From NCBI GenBank assembly GCA_016718875.1, contig JADKBL010000024.1:1-64000 (forward strand): DNA of 64,000 bases, written 5' to 3'. Positions 35,467 to 44,311 of the stretch are shown one piece after another. The first letter of the stretch is position 1. Every line of letters begins with the position of its first letter. Both the position numbers and the translations under genes were made by a program. The DNA is from Bacteroidota bacterium (GTDB taxonomy: Bacteria; Bacteroidota; Bacteroidia; Bacteroidales; VadinHA17). The notes below the pieces were generated by a model. The model saw nothing but the letters and a program-made list of their open reading frames with translations, was not told the origin of the DNA and made no database searches.

Positions 35467-36493
35467 ATGCAGGTATTACGCAAATTTTTTTTTTCAGCAA
35501 TTCTGTCATATTATAGTCAGAAGACTGTGCATCCTCATGGTGCTGATTTTAAGATCAGCTGCAGCCAGTGCCACAGTTCCAGCGGCTGGACAATTGATAA
35601 AAAGAATTATTCATTTGATCACAATACCACAAATCTGCCTCTCACAGGTCAGCACACTGATGTTGATTGCAAACAGTGTCATAAAACACTGGTATTCAGT
35701 GAGGCGAAATCAGAATGTATTGCATGCCATAATGATATTCACCAGGAACTGTTGGATTAGTATGTTCAAGGTGTCATACACCGGAATCATGGCTGGTAAG
35801 CAATATAACAGAAATACATCTTTTGGGACGTTTTCCTCTTCCGGGGCTCATAAAACTGCCGATTGCGGTGATTGTCACAAATCGGAAAATCAGTTGCGCT
35901 TTGATGCTGTTGGAGTAAATTGTATTGACTGCCACAGGGATGTTTATCAGTCTGCCAAACAGCCTGATCATATTCAGGCCGGGTTCTCTGAAAACTGCAT
36001 CAGCTGCCATTCAATTAATGCATTTCAGTGGGGTGGAGCCGGGTTTAACCATAGTTTCTTTCCTCTGACAGAGGGACATGCCCAACCTGCCTGTGCAGAA
36101 TGTCATAAGGGAGGTAATTATACAACATTATCCAAAGAGTGTTATTCATGCCATCAGACAGCCTATAACAATACAACCAATCCTAAACATACAACCCTGG
36201 GATTTCCGCAAACCTGTGAATTATGCCATAAACTTACACCCGGCTGGAAGCCTGCCTCCTACACTGAACATGACAGTAAATCTTTTCCGATATATTCCGG
36301 CAAGCATAAGGGAGAATGGAATGCCTGTACCGAATGTCACACAAATTCTTCCAGTTACACCGTTTTTTCCTGCCTTAATTGTCACGAACATAATAAATCT
36401 TCGATGGATAAGGAACATTCCGGAGAAAGAGGATATTCATATGACAGTGCTGCATGTTTGAGATGTCACCCAAGGGGAGTGGCTGATGATTAA
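35467..36493 (+). CDS. 13-heme c-type cytochrome, short paralogue (two frameshifts)
   Basis: About 342 residues after repair. It has the same plan as the giant cytochrome before it: a start ending HPHGADFKISC, a six-heme head, one three-heme module, and a four-heme cap ending YDSAACLRCHPRG; 13 CxxCH in all. The open frame stops at 35760 because one G is lost in the pair at 35745-35746 (HQG TVGL in the paralogue). A second G is lost in the run 35843-35846 (FPLPGAHKTA). Both repairs are dictated by alignment with the paralogue (HQGTVGLDCARCHTPKSWLV). The N-terminus has a short hydrophobic stretch (FFFSAILSYYS) as signal peptide. The beta-barrel gene follows after 9 bases. Confidence 0.88.
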
Positions 36494-36502
36494 AATATTT
36501 TT

Positions 36503-38139
36503 ATGAAGAGAACGATTATACTATTCTATACTTTGCTGGTTATAAATAACCTTTTCGGTCAGGTTTCAAAGGAGAACCTGTCGGGACAGATCTCCTTTGT
36601 CTCTTCAAAGAACATTTATGTTAAATTCAAATCTACCATTGGACTGACTGCAGGTGATACACTTTTTACCTCTTCAAACGGAACAGTTTTACCTGTGCTT
36701 GTGGTAAATAATTTATCTTCAACATCATGTGTGTGCACAGCCATTTCAAATACTCTCTTGTCAGTAGCTGATCAGGTTATAGCAAGGGTTAGGATTGATA
36801 ATAAGACGGCTCCTACTGAGAAGCAAACTGAAATAAGTGATCCGTCTTTATCCCTGGCAGCTGTTCCGGTCCTTACAGATACAGTTAATCTGAAGCCTGC
36901 TGCACCTTCTGATACCCCAAAACAGCAGATAAGAGGAAGTATATCAGCATATTCATATTCCGACTTTTCCAATACAGGAGCTGATAATTCTCAGAGGTTC
37001 CGATATACTTTGTCATTGAATGCAAGGAATATTTCCGATTCGAGGATATCCCTTGAAAGCTATGTCTCATTCAGGCATAAGCTTGGTGAATGGTCAGAGG
37101 TCAGCCAGGATATCTTCAGTGCCCTTAAGATCTACAATCTTTCTGTTGTCTATGATCCTAATAAAACGACTCAGTTCAGTTTTGGAAGAAAGATCAACAG
37201 CAATATTTCAAGTATAGGAGCCATTGACGGGATCCAGGTTCAAAAAATATTCAACAAATTCTCACTTGGCGCAGTTGCAGGCTTTCGTCCTGACTATGAG
37301 AACTATGGTTTTAATACAAATCTGTTTCAGTATGGAGGTTTTGCTGCCTACAAGACAGGTAAAGGACGCACGGTGACTGAAAGTTCAGCTGCTTTTATGC
37401 AACAGATGAATGGCTCAAAAACAGACAGGAGGTTTCTCTATTTTCAGCATTCCAACACTATCATAAAGAATCTCTATTTCATGGGAACATTTGAAGTCGA
37501 TTTATATGAACTAAAGATAGATTCACTTGGAAATGAGACATCATCAGGTACCTTAAATCCCACCGGACTATATCTTTCCCTCAGGTACAGGATTTCTCCA
37601 AAACTTACAATTTCAGGTGGCTTTGATGCCAGAAAAAATGTTATGTATTATGAGACATATAAATCATACATTGACAGGATCATTGACAATGAATTCAGGC
37701 AGGGATACAGATTCAATGCGAGTTACCGTATAACAAGGGATCTTTCATTGGGATTAAATGGCGGATACAGATTCATGAAATCTGATCCTCATCCTTCAAC
37801 GAATCTTAATAGTTACTTTACATACAGCCAGATACCATTTCTAAAGCTAACTGCCACTTTATCAGGTACATATCTGAAATCAAGCTATATTAATGGTCTT
37901 ATTGGAGGTATAAATATCTCACGTGATTTCTTCACGGGAAGCTTCAGACGGGAATAGGCTACCGTTATATTGATAATGAAATCCCGGAGAATCTCATTAA
38001 AATCAGACAGCACATGGCTGATTTTAATCTGTCATGGCAGTTTTATAAAAAAATGGTCCTTTCATTGAATTATGAGGGAACATTTGAGAATCCCAACAGG
38101 TATAATATGATTTACCTGCAGGTAAGGAAAAGATTCTGA
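36503..38139 (+). CDS. Outer-membrane beta-barrel protein of the cytochrome locus (frameshift near the end)
   Basis: About 545 residues after repair. A signal peptide (to NNLFGQ) leads into a small SH3-like domain (residues 25-100, GLTAGDTLFTSS), then a Pro/Ala/Thr linker and a barrel of alternating aromatic strands (RFRYTLSLNARNIS, TQFSFGRKI, RYRISPKLTISGGFDA), ending NMIYLQVRKRF with the terminal Phe of outer-membrane proteins. The open frame stops at 37957; one base lost at 37936-37940 (FFTG to KLQTGIGYRY) hides the last 63 residues. The position after three multiheme cytochromes suggests a porin that lets a cytochrome pass electrons through the outer membrane, but no family name is certain. 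Confidence 0.8.
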
Positions 38140-38146
38140 AAAAAGA

Positions 38147-38176
38147 GGTAGGGATATGCCATGGCATATCCCTACC
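38147..38176. repeat. CCATGG-centred palindrome (REP-like), copy 2
   Basis: A perfect 30-base palindrome with half site GGTAGGGATATGCC and centre GCCATGGC. It is related to copy 1 at 14081-14108 and again lies between convergent genes (the barrel gene and hydC). It probably ends transcription from both sides. Confidence 0.85.
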
Positions 38177-38206
38177 AGGTAAAATCAAAACCACCTCTAC
38201 TAATTA

Positions 38207-38689
38207 TTATTCGTACTCCTTAAGAATACCCTTAACATCATCAGGCGCGACCCTTCCGTATGTTTTATCGCCTACAAGAACAACCGGGGCAAGTCCACAT
38301 GCACCTACACACCTGAGGCTTGAAAGTGAAAATTTATTATCCTTGGTGCTTTCGCCAACCTTTATTCCAAGCTCTTTTTTAAACTCCTCAAGCACTTTTT
38401 CTCCGCCTCTGACATAGCATGCTGTTCCCATGCATATGCTGATTGGATGTTTTCCTTTTGGAGTCATTGTAAAAAATGAGTAAAATGTAACCACTCCATA
38501 AACCTTGGCAACGGGTACATTTAGATGCTCGGATATTACCTCCTGAACCTCTGCCGGCAGGTAGCCAAAATGCTCCTGGCAACCGTGAAGCACATTAATC
38601 AGCTCCTGCGGATCATTATTGAATTTTGAACATGTTTCTTTAATAAAGTCCACATCTTCTTTCCTTAATTCTATTTTTATACTAGACAT
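38207..38689 (-). CDS. hydC: [FeFe]-hydrogenase subunit HydC / HndA (NuoE-like)
   Basis: A 160-residue NuoE-type subunit with a thioredoxin-like [2Fe-2S] fold. The cluster Cys lie in SICMGTACYVRGG and RCVGACGLAP (spacing C-x4-C ... C-x3-C). The N-terminal helical part has ELINVLHGCQEHFGYLP. It transfers electrons between the flavin subunit HydB and HydA. It is the last gene of a ten-gene minus-strand operon. The downstream palindrome at 38147-38176 likely ends the transcript. Confidence 0.93.
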   Translation of the reverse strand: MSSIKIELRKEDVDFIKETCSKFNNDPQELINVLHGCQEHFGYLPAEVQEVISEHLNVPVAKVYGVVTFYSFFTMTPKGKHPISICMGTACYVRGGEKVLEEFKKELGIKVGESTKDNKFSLSSLRCVGACGLAPVVLVGDKTYGRVAPDDVKGILKEYE

Positions 38690-38726
38690 GACCGTGAATT
38701 TTTATTTTGTCTGTTATTCTTATGAA

Positions 38727-40505
38727 CTATTTTTTGACGAGGATCTTATCTTTTCTGTCAAAGTAATGTGTATGAAGCAGATGGTGTGATTTTTCGCTTC
38801 CGGGCTTACCAAGAAACTCTTCATAAAGTTTAATGATGAAAGGATTCTCATGAGACTTTCTGAGCGGTTTCTTCCTGTCCTCAGTATATATTGCAGCAGC
38901 TCTTGCTTTAATTATATCTGAATTGCCATGGTGCAGAGGCTGTCCGCCACAACCGATACATCCGCCGGGACAAGCCATGACTTCTATGGCAGTGAATTCT
39001 GATTTGCCATTCTTAACATCATCAAGAAGTTTGCGGGCATTGCCAAGACCATGTGCAATACCAATTTTAATAGGTGTGCCATCAAAATCAAGTGTTGCAG
39101 AACGAACTCCTTCCATTCCTCTAAGCTCAGTAAATTCAAGCCTTTCCAGTTTTTTACCGGTAAATATCTCATACGCTGTACGGCAGGCAGCTTCAATAAC
39201 ACCACCTGTATTGCCGAATATTACTCCTGCACCTGTCGACTCACCCAATGGGGAATCGAATTCCTCATCATGAAGATTCCTGATATCAATATTAGCCTGT
39301 TTGATAAATGTGGCAAGCTCCCTGGTTGAAATTGAAAAATCAACATCAGGATTGCCATCAACAGAGAATTCATCCCGCTGGCATTCATATTTTTTTGCCA
39401 GGCATGGCATTATTGATACAACAACCATGTCCTTCCTGTTGATTCCTATCTTTTCTGCAAAATATGATTTTGCAATTGCACCAAACATCTGCTGAGGTGA
39501 TTTAGCTGTTGAAGGAACATCCTTCATGTCAGAGTAATAATATTCAAAGAAATTCACCCAGCCGGGACAGCATGAAGTAAGAATAGGTATCCTTGCTGTT
39601 TTGTCGCCTTTCAGGTGTCTCGATAACCTGTCGAGAAGCTCCGTACCCTCTTCCATGATAGTGAGGTCTGCAGCAAAATCAGTATCGAATACATAATCAA
39701 ATCCAAGAGCCCTTAAAGCAGCTGTCATCTTGCCTGTAACAAGAGTACCGGGTTCCATGCCAAACTCTTCACCAAGTGCAGCACGTACTGCAGGAGCAGT
39801 CTGAACTACAACAGTTTTTGTAGGATCGTTAAGAGCTTTAAGTACCTGTGGAACATGGTTGACTTCAGTAAGTGCCCCTGTTGGGCAAACAGCCACGCAC
39901 TGACCGCAGTAGGTGCATGATGAATATTCAAGATTCTGCTCAAAAGCAGGACCAACAGCTGCTTGGAATCCCCTGTTAAATGCTGAAAGTGCACCGACAG
40001 TCTGTACATCATTGCACATCGTCTCGCATCGTCTGCACATTATGCATTTGTCGAGATCCCTGATAATAGAAGGAGAGGTGTCCTTCCTGTAAGTTGACAT
40101 CTCTGCAAATTCCTGTCCGGGTATCTCCCTGATTCCAAGCCTGTGAGCCATATCCTGTAGTTCACATGTGCCTGATTTAGGACATATCAGACAATCTTTC
40201 GGATGATCTGAAAGGATGAATTCCATCACAGTTCTGCGGGCATTCAGTACCCTTGCAGTATGTGTCTTTACAACCATTCCGGGTTCGCATTTGGTCGAAC
40301 AGGTAGGAGCAAGGTTTCTTCTTCCCTGAACCTCAACAACACATATACGGCAACCGCCGGGTTTATTCTCAATGTTCAGATCATGCAGGTCCATATAGCA
40401 AAGAGTAGGTATTTCAATACCCAGCTCTTTTGCTGCTTTTAATATTGTGGTACCTCTGGGTACTTCAATTTCCTTATTATCTATTGTAAGCTTTACTGTT
40501 TCCAT
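38727..40505 (-). CDS. hydA: [FeFe]-hydrogenase catalytic subunit HydA / HndD
   Basis: A 592-residue group A hydrogenase. In order it has a [2Fe-2S] plant-type ferredoxin domain (TLCYMDLHDL, GGCRICVVE), a His-ligated [4Fe-4S] region (HPKDCLICPKSGTCELQ), two [4Fe-4S] motifs (CIMCRRCETMC, CTYCGQCVAVCP) and the H-cluster domain with TSCCPGW, MPCLAKKYE and ACPGGCIGCGGQP. The last normally reads GCIGGGGQP, so a Cys replaces one Gly. In bifurcating HydABC enzymes, H2 and the mixed donors NADH and ferredoxin are interconverted. Adjacent HydB and HydC support that type. Frame intact. Confidence 0.95.
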   Translation of the reverse strand: METVKLTIDNKEIEVPRGTTILKAAKELGIEIPTLCYMDLHDLNIENKPGGCRICVVEVQGRRNLAPTCSTKCEPGMVVKTHTARVLNARRTVMEFILSDHPKDCLICPKSGTCELQDMAHRLGIREIPGQEFAEMSTYRKDTSPSIIRDLDKCIMCRRCETMCNDVQTVGALSAFNRGFQAAVGPAFEQNLEYSSCTYCGQCVAVCPTGALTEVNHVPQVLKALNDPTKTVVVQTAPAVRAALGEEFGMEPGTLVTGKMTAALRALGFDYVFDTDFAADLTIMEEGTELLDRLSRHLKGDKTARIPILTSCCPGWVNFFEYYYSDMKDVPSTAKSPQQMFGAIAKSYFAEKIGINRKDMVVVSIMPCLAKKYECQRDEFSVDGNPDVDFSISTRELATFIKQANIDIRNLHDEEFDSPLGESTGAGVIFGNTGGVIEAACRTAYEIFTGKKLERLEFTELRGMEGVRSATLDFDGTPIKIGIAHGLGNARKLLDDVKNGKSEFTAIEVMACPGGCIGCGGQPLHHGNSDIIKARAAAIYTEDRKKPLRKSHENPFIIKLYEEFLGKPGSEKSHHLLHTHYFDRKDKILVKK

Positions 40506-40516
40506 TATTTTCCTGA

Positions 40517-42126
40517 TTAACTGATATATATTGCATCAAACTTACATTTCTCAAAGCAAGCTCCACATTTAATGCATATCTCCTGGTTGATTAGATGAAC
40601 CTCTTTTCTTTCACCTGTAATTGCATTAACCGGGCACACTCTGGCACAAGCAGTACATCCGACGCAATTTTCGGCATTAATTATATATTTCATTAGACTC
40701 TTGCACTGACCTGCAGGACACTTTTTGTCGTTGACATGTGCCAGATATTCCTCTCTGAAATTCTCCATCATCGACAGAACAGGGTTTGGTGATGTCTGTC
40801 CAAGCCCGCAGAGTGAAGTGTCTTTAATAACAAGACTCATATTCTTTAGTCTGTCAAGATCTTCAAGCTTGCCTTTTCCCTCACATATCTGTCCGAGTAG
40901 CTCATGAAGCCTTTTGTTTCCGATACGGCAGGGAGCGCATTTCCCGCATGATTCTTCTACTGTAAATTCAAGGAAAAACTTGGCCATTGAAACCATGCAA
41001 TGCGAAGTGTTGTTCCCATTGGAACTTCAATGAGTCCTACATTATTGATTTTTCCTGCGAGAGCAAATACCTTGGTGCCTTTCGATTTCTCTGTTCCAAT
41101 ACTGCTGTACCATTTTGCACCCTTAAGAATTATTGCCGGAATTGAGGCAAATGTTTCAACATTATTGACGTTGGTTGGTTTTCCAAGATAACCAGATTCA
41201 GCCGGGAATGGAGGTTTGATTGTTGGTTCTCCTCTCAATCCTTCCATCGAATGGATAAGAGCTGTTTCCTCACCGCATACAAAGGCACCGGCACCGTATC
41301 TCAGGGTGATATCAAAGCTGAAATCTGTTCCGAAGATTTTATTGCCTAAAAGCCCTGATTCTCTGGCCTGGTTTATAGCTATCTTGAGTCTTTCTATTGC
41401 AAGAGGATACTCTGCACGGATATAAATAAGCCCGTTAGAGGCTCCGATGCAATATCCGCATATCGCCATTGCCTCAAGAACCGAGTGAGGGTCACCTTCA
41501 AGCACAGACCTGTCCATGAATGCCCCAGGGTCACCCTCATCAGCATTACATACAACACATTTTTCATCCGAAACACTCTTCCTGGCTATTTCCCACTTAA
41601 GCCCGGTTGGGAATCCGCCTCCTCCACGACCTCTCTGGCCTGATTCCTTTATCTCTTTGATCACCTGGTCGGGTGTCATTTCTGTAAGTACCTTGCCAAG
41701 TGCCTGATAGCCATCTCTGGCAATATACTCATCAATATTTTCAGGATTTATAAAACCGCAGTTTCTGAGGGCTATCCTCATCTGCTTCTTATAGAAATCC
41801 ATGTGTTTTGAATCGGAGACAGCCTCTTTTGAAGAGGGATCCTTATAAAGAAGGCGTGTTACTTTTCTTCCCTTGATAACGTGTTCATCGATAATTGTCT
41901 GGGTATCTTCAGGTTTTACCTGTACATAAAATGTATTATCAGGCATTACTTTTACTATAGGGCCTTTTTCACAGAAACCAAAGCATCCGGTTTTGATCAC
42001 CTGTACTGTGTCCGTGAGCCCTCTTGCCTCAATTTCATCCCTGAGATTGCAGACAATAGCATCGCTTTCTGCAGCATGGCAGCCTGTGCCGCCACATACC
42101 AGAAGATGCATACTGTATTTCGACAT
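40517..42126 (-). CDS. hydB: [FeFe]-hydrogenase subunit HydB / HndC (NuoF-like), internal deletion
   Basis: The flavin subunit that binds NAD(H). It starts with a thioredoxin-like [2Fe-2S] domain (VCGGTGCHAAES, KTGCFGFCEKGP), then the NuoF core with the FMN loop GQRGRGGGGFPTGLKWE, an NADH-binding ADEGDPGAFMDRS, an SLBB-type GLIEVPMGTTLR, the [4Fe-4S] motif ESCGKCAPCR, and a C-terminal pair of [4Fe-4S] motifs (CVGCTACARVCP, CIKCGACFEKC). Between GTTLR and CMVSMAKFFLEF about 60 residues are missing, including the expected GGPSGG and MGSGG segments; the join at 40996-41005 has a repeated GCAT. The frame also changes there, so two open frames result. Assembly error or a real deletion. Confidence 0.9.
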
Positions 42127-42138
42127 AATTTTTCCTCC

Positions 42139-42540
42139 TTATTCTTTTAAATCAATTATTTGATAATTAACAGGAATGATACCATCGACCAATTCACCTG
42201 TTTTAATATACTTTTCAATAATCTGGTCTGCCCTTTTCAGATCAACATAACCAAATACAACCGGATCCTGTCCCGGAAGTTTTACCTCAATGGTTGGTTC
42301 TGCGTAACAGTAACCCATGCAGCCGGTCTGAGTTACAACTGCAGCCACATTCCTCCGGTCGAGCTGCTCAAGGAAGAATTCCATTATGGTTTTTGCTCCG
42401 GATGCAATACCACAGGTGGCCATAGATACCTTTACCTGCACAATGCTTTCAGGATCAAGGGCCTTTGTCCGGATATCCAGCCCTGTTTTCATTTCTTCGC
42501 GTCTCTTTTTCAGATCCGCCAGTGTTGCGATTTTTGACAT
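42139..42540 (-). CDS. HndB-like thioredoxin-fold [2Fe-2S] ferredoxin
   Basis: A 133-residue protein of the small [2Fe-2S] ferredoxin type found as HndB in NADP-reducing hydrogenases. Its cluster Cys are in MATCGIASGAK and QTGCMGYCYAEP, and ADLKKRREEMK starts the helical N-terminus. It lies 12 bases before hydB and is likely part of the same enzyme or an electron donor to it. In related operons this small subunit is often present with HydABC. Frame intact. Confidence 0.88.
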   Translation of the reverse strand: MSKIATLADLKKRREEMKTGLDIRTKALDPESIVQVKVSMATCGIASGAKTIMEFFLEQLDRRNVAAVVTQTGCMGYCYAEPTIEVKLPGQDPVVFGYVDLKRADQIIEKYIKTGELVDGIIPVNYQIIDLKE

Positions 42541-42666
42541 TATTATATCTGTTAAGTTTGTTATATTTAAATTATATGCTTTCGCAGTTTTTTCAATTTA
42601 CTGTCACGTCAGAATTCATTTTTTTAATACTCTTAAATTTATTCAATTTAATTGTGTTTCTGTTAA

Positions 42667-43239
42667 TCATATTGCCTTTTCCTTTATATCAAGTCCTGAT
42701 ACATTAATTTCTGTCAGATTGCCATTAATCATATCAACTATGTCCTGCAATAGTGTCTGGCATGTTAAATCATCTGTCTCAAGTACCTCTTTGGTCTCCT
42801 TTGTGGAGAAGCTGTAAATTCCGGAATCAGTTTGATGACTGTATAAAAACTCGATTCCGGGGTTTGAAGCAATCAGAATCCTGATGACCCCGGCTATATC
42901 TCCGAGAGGCTGCCTGTCGATATGCTTTTTGGAAAAAACAGCAATAACCCGTGTACCTTTTTTTTCTTCTGAAAATATTTCAATTCTGCCACCTGTAATT
43001 TCAGCATGATATTTCAGAAGCGGGATTCCTAAACCCATCCTCCTGCGGGTACGGGTAGTAATGAATGGGTCGCTTACGTTTTTAAGGATTTCTTCAGGGA
43101 TCCCGTTTCCATTGTCTTCAATAATTATCCGGAACAGATCTTCTTTTACCGACTCAGTAATTGAGATTGAAATCTTATCAGCTTTTGCCCTGATTGAATT
43201 CTGCACAATATCAAGTATATTGAGAGCCAGTGTTTTCAT
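42667..43239 (-). CDS. HATPase_c (histidine-kinase-type ATPase) protein of the hydrogenase operon
   Basis: A 190-residue GHKL ATPase-domain protein without a transmembrane sensor. It has the N box LALNILDIVQNSIRAKA, the G1 box IIIEDNGNGIPEE and the G2 box RRRMGLGIPLLK. The N box has LDIVQNSI in place of the usual HxxxNxxxN set, so it may bind ATP without normal kinase action. It overlaps the PHP gene stop by 4 bases. Its role is not known, but such proteins recur next to DRTGG and PHP genes in [FeFe]-hydrogenase operons. Confidence 0.75.
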   Translation of the reverse strand: MKTLALNILDIVQNSIRAKADKISISITESVKEDLFRIIIEDNGNGIPEEILKNVSDPFITTRTRRRMGLGIPLLKYHAEITGGRIEIFSEEKKGTRVIAVFSKKHIDRQPLGDIAGVIRILIASNPGIEFLYSHQTDSGIYSFSTKETKEVLETDDLTCQTLLQDIVDMINGNLTEINVSGLDIKEKAI

Positions 43240-43976
43240 GCTGTTATTAATCTCCTTCCACCTTTCCCTGCCAGGGCCATTCTGATTTCATTAAAATCAG
43301 CTTTCTCAATAAGAAAAGTTGTTGTCTCTTTCCCGATATCACATAACTGATGGGCATCCGACGACCTTGTTAAAGTATATTTTCTGATCTCGGGATGCAC
43401 CTGTGCAAATTTTTCTATGGTCGTTGCTCTTGATACTTCAAGGGCATCGGCATTAAGATTTTCAGGCAGAAGTCCAAGCTGGCTGTATATGCTGTTTTTA
43501 AGCCTGTCGATATGAGAGGGTATGAATAAACCTCTGTTTAGATGTACAAACTTTTCAAGCTCTGTAATTGATTTTCTGATCGCAGATGCAAGAAGCCTTT
43601 TCTCTTCATAAATGATATTTTCATACTCGTCTACCTCAACCTGGTGACCGAATATTTTAGGAATGTTATGAATGTCAGGCAGGTTATCATCGATGTATTC
43701 CTGCAGAAGTGTTAATGTATCAGTATTTTCAAAGAACACGAGGCAATGAATCTCCTCTATTGTATTTATTTCCGCACCTGTCATCACAAATATTCCCTTC
43801 TTTTCCGCAAGCCTTGTTACAAGGGCTGCATGGCGGGTGGTATTGTGATCGGTTATGCCTATTATATCAATACCTTTCCGGTATGCCTCCTCAACAATGT
43901 TCCCGGGACTCATTTCAAGATCGCCGCATGGCGAGAGTACCGAGTGCAGGTGAAGATCAGCACGGAAGGTTTTCAT
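43236..43976 (-). CDS. PHP-domain phosphoesterase of the hydrogenase operon
   Basis: A 246-residue PHP-family protein. Metal-site motifs are present: DLHLHSVLSPCGD at the start, GITDHNTTRHAALV, GAEINTIEEIHCLVFF and SDAHQLCDIG near the end. PHP enzymes hydrolyse phosphate esters such as histidinol phosphate or nucleotides; the substrate here is unknown. It overlaps both neighbours by a few bases (DRTGG and HATPase genes), so it is translationally coupled into the operon. Confidence 0.82.
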   Translation of the reverse strand: MKTFRADLHLHSVLSPCGDLEMSPGNIVEEAYRKGIDIIGITDHNTTRHAALVTRLAEKKGIFVMTGAEINTIEEIHCLVFFENTDTLTLLQEYIDDNLPDIHNIPKIFGHQVEVDEYENIIYEEKRLLASAIRKSITELEKFVHLNRGLFIPSHIDRLKNSIYSQLGLLPENLNADALEVSRATTIEKFAQVHPEIRKYTLTRSSDAHQLCDIGKETTTFLIEKADFNEIRMALAGKGGRRLITA

Positions 43977-44311
43977 TTCTTATTAAGCAATTCATATAAA
44001 CGTCCTGCAATATTGAATGTGTCTGTTTCTGTACTTAAAACAGGGATATTTTCAATATTGCTTTTTTCAATTGTATCAGAATCCGGCTGTAAACCTTTAA
44101 CAATGATTACAGCAGCAAGATCCTTAAGTGATGCTACTGCCACTACATTCTGGTGTGTCTGAACAGTTATCCATATGTTCCCTTCCCTGGCGTTTCCGAT
44201 AACATCGCTCAGAAGGTCGGAGACATAACCTCCTGTTACTTCATTTGTTATACTACTATTACCGGAAATCACCTTCAGGTCAAGTTCCTTTATAATATCA
44301 GTTATTCTCAT
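43973..44311 (-). CDS. DRTGG-domain protein 2 of the hydrogenase operon
   Basis: A 112-residue protein resembling the DRTGG domain (MRITDIIKELDLKVISGN, EVTGGYVSDLLSDVIGNARE). The domain is named for a motif found here in a looser form, TGGYVSD. It may bind nucleotides as a ligand-sensing unit; it occurs in phosphotransacetylase and CBS-linked proteins. I choose the ATG at 44311 over the one at 44344 because a GGAG stands just before it. It overlaps the preceding gene's stop by 14 bases. Confidence 0.7.
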   Translation of the reverse strand: MRITDIIKELDLKVISGNSSITNEVTGGYVSDLLSDVIGNAREGNIWITVQTHQNVVAVASLKDLAAVIIVKGLQPDSDTIEKSNIENIPVLSTETDTFNIAGRLYELLNKK

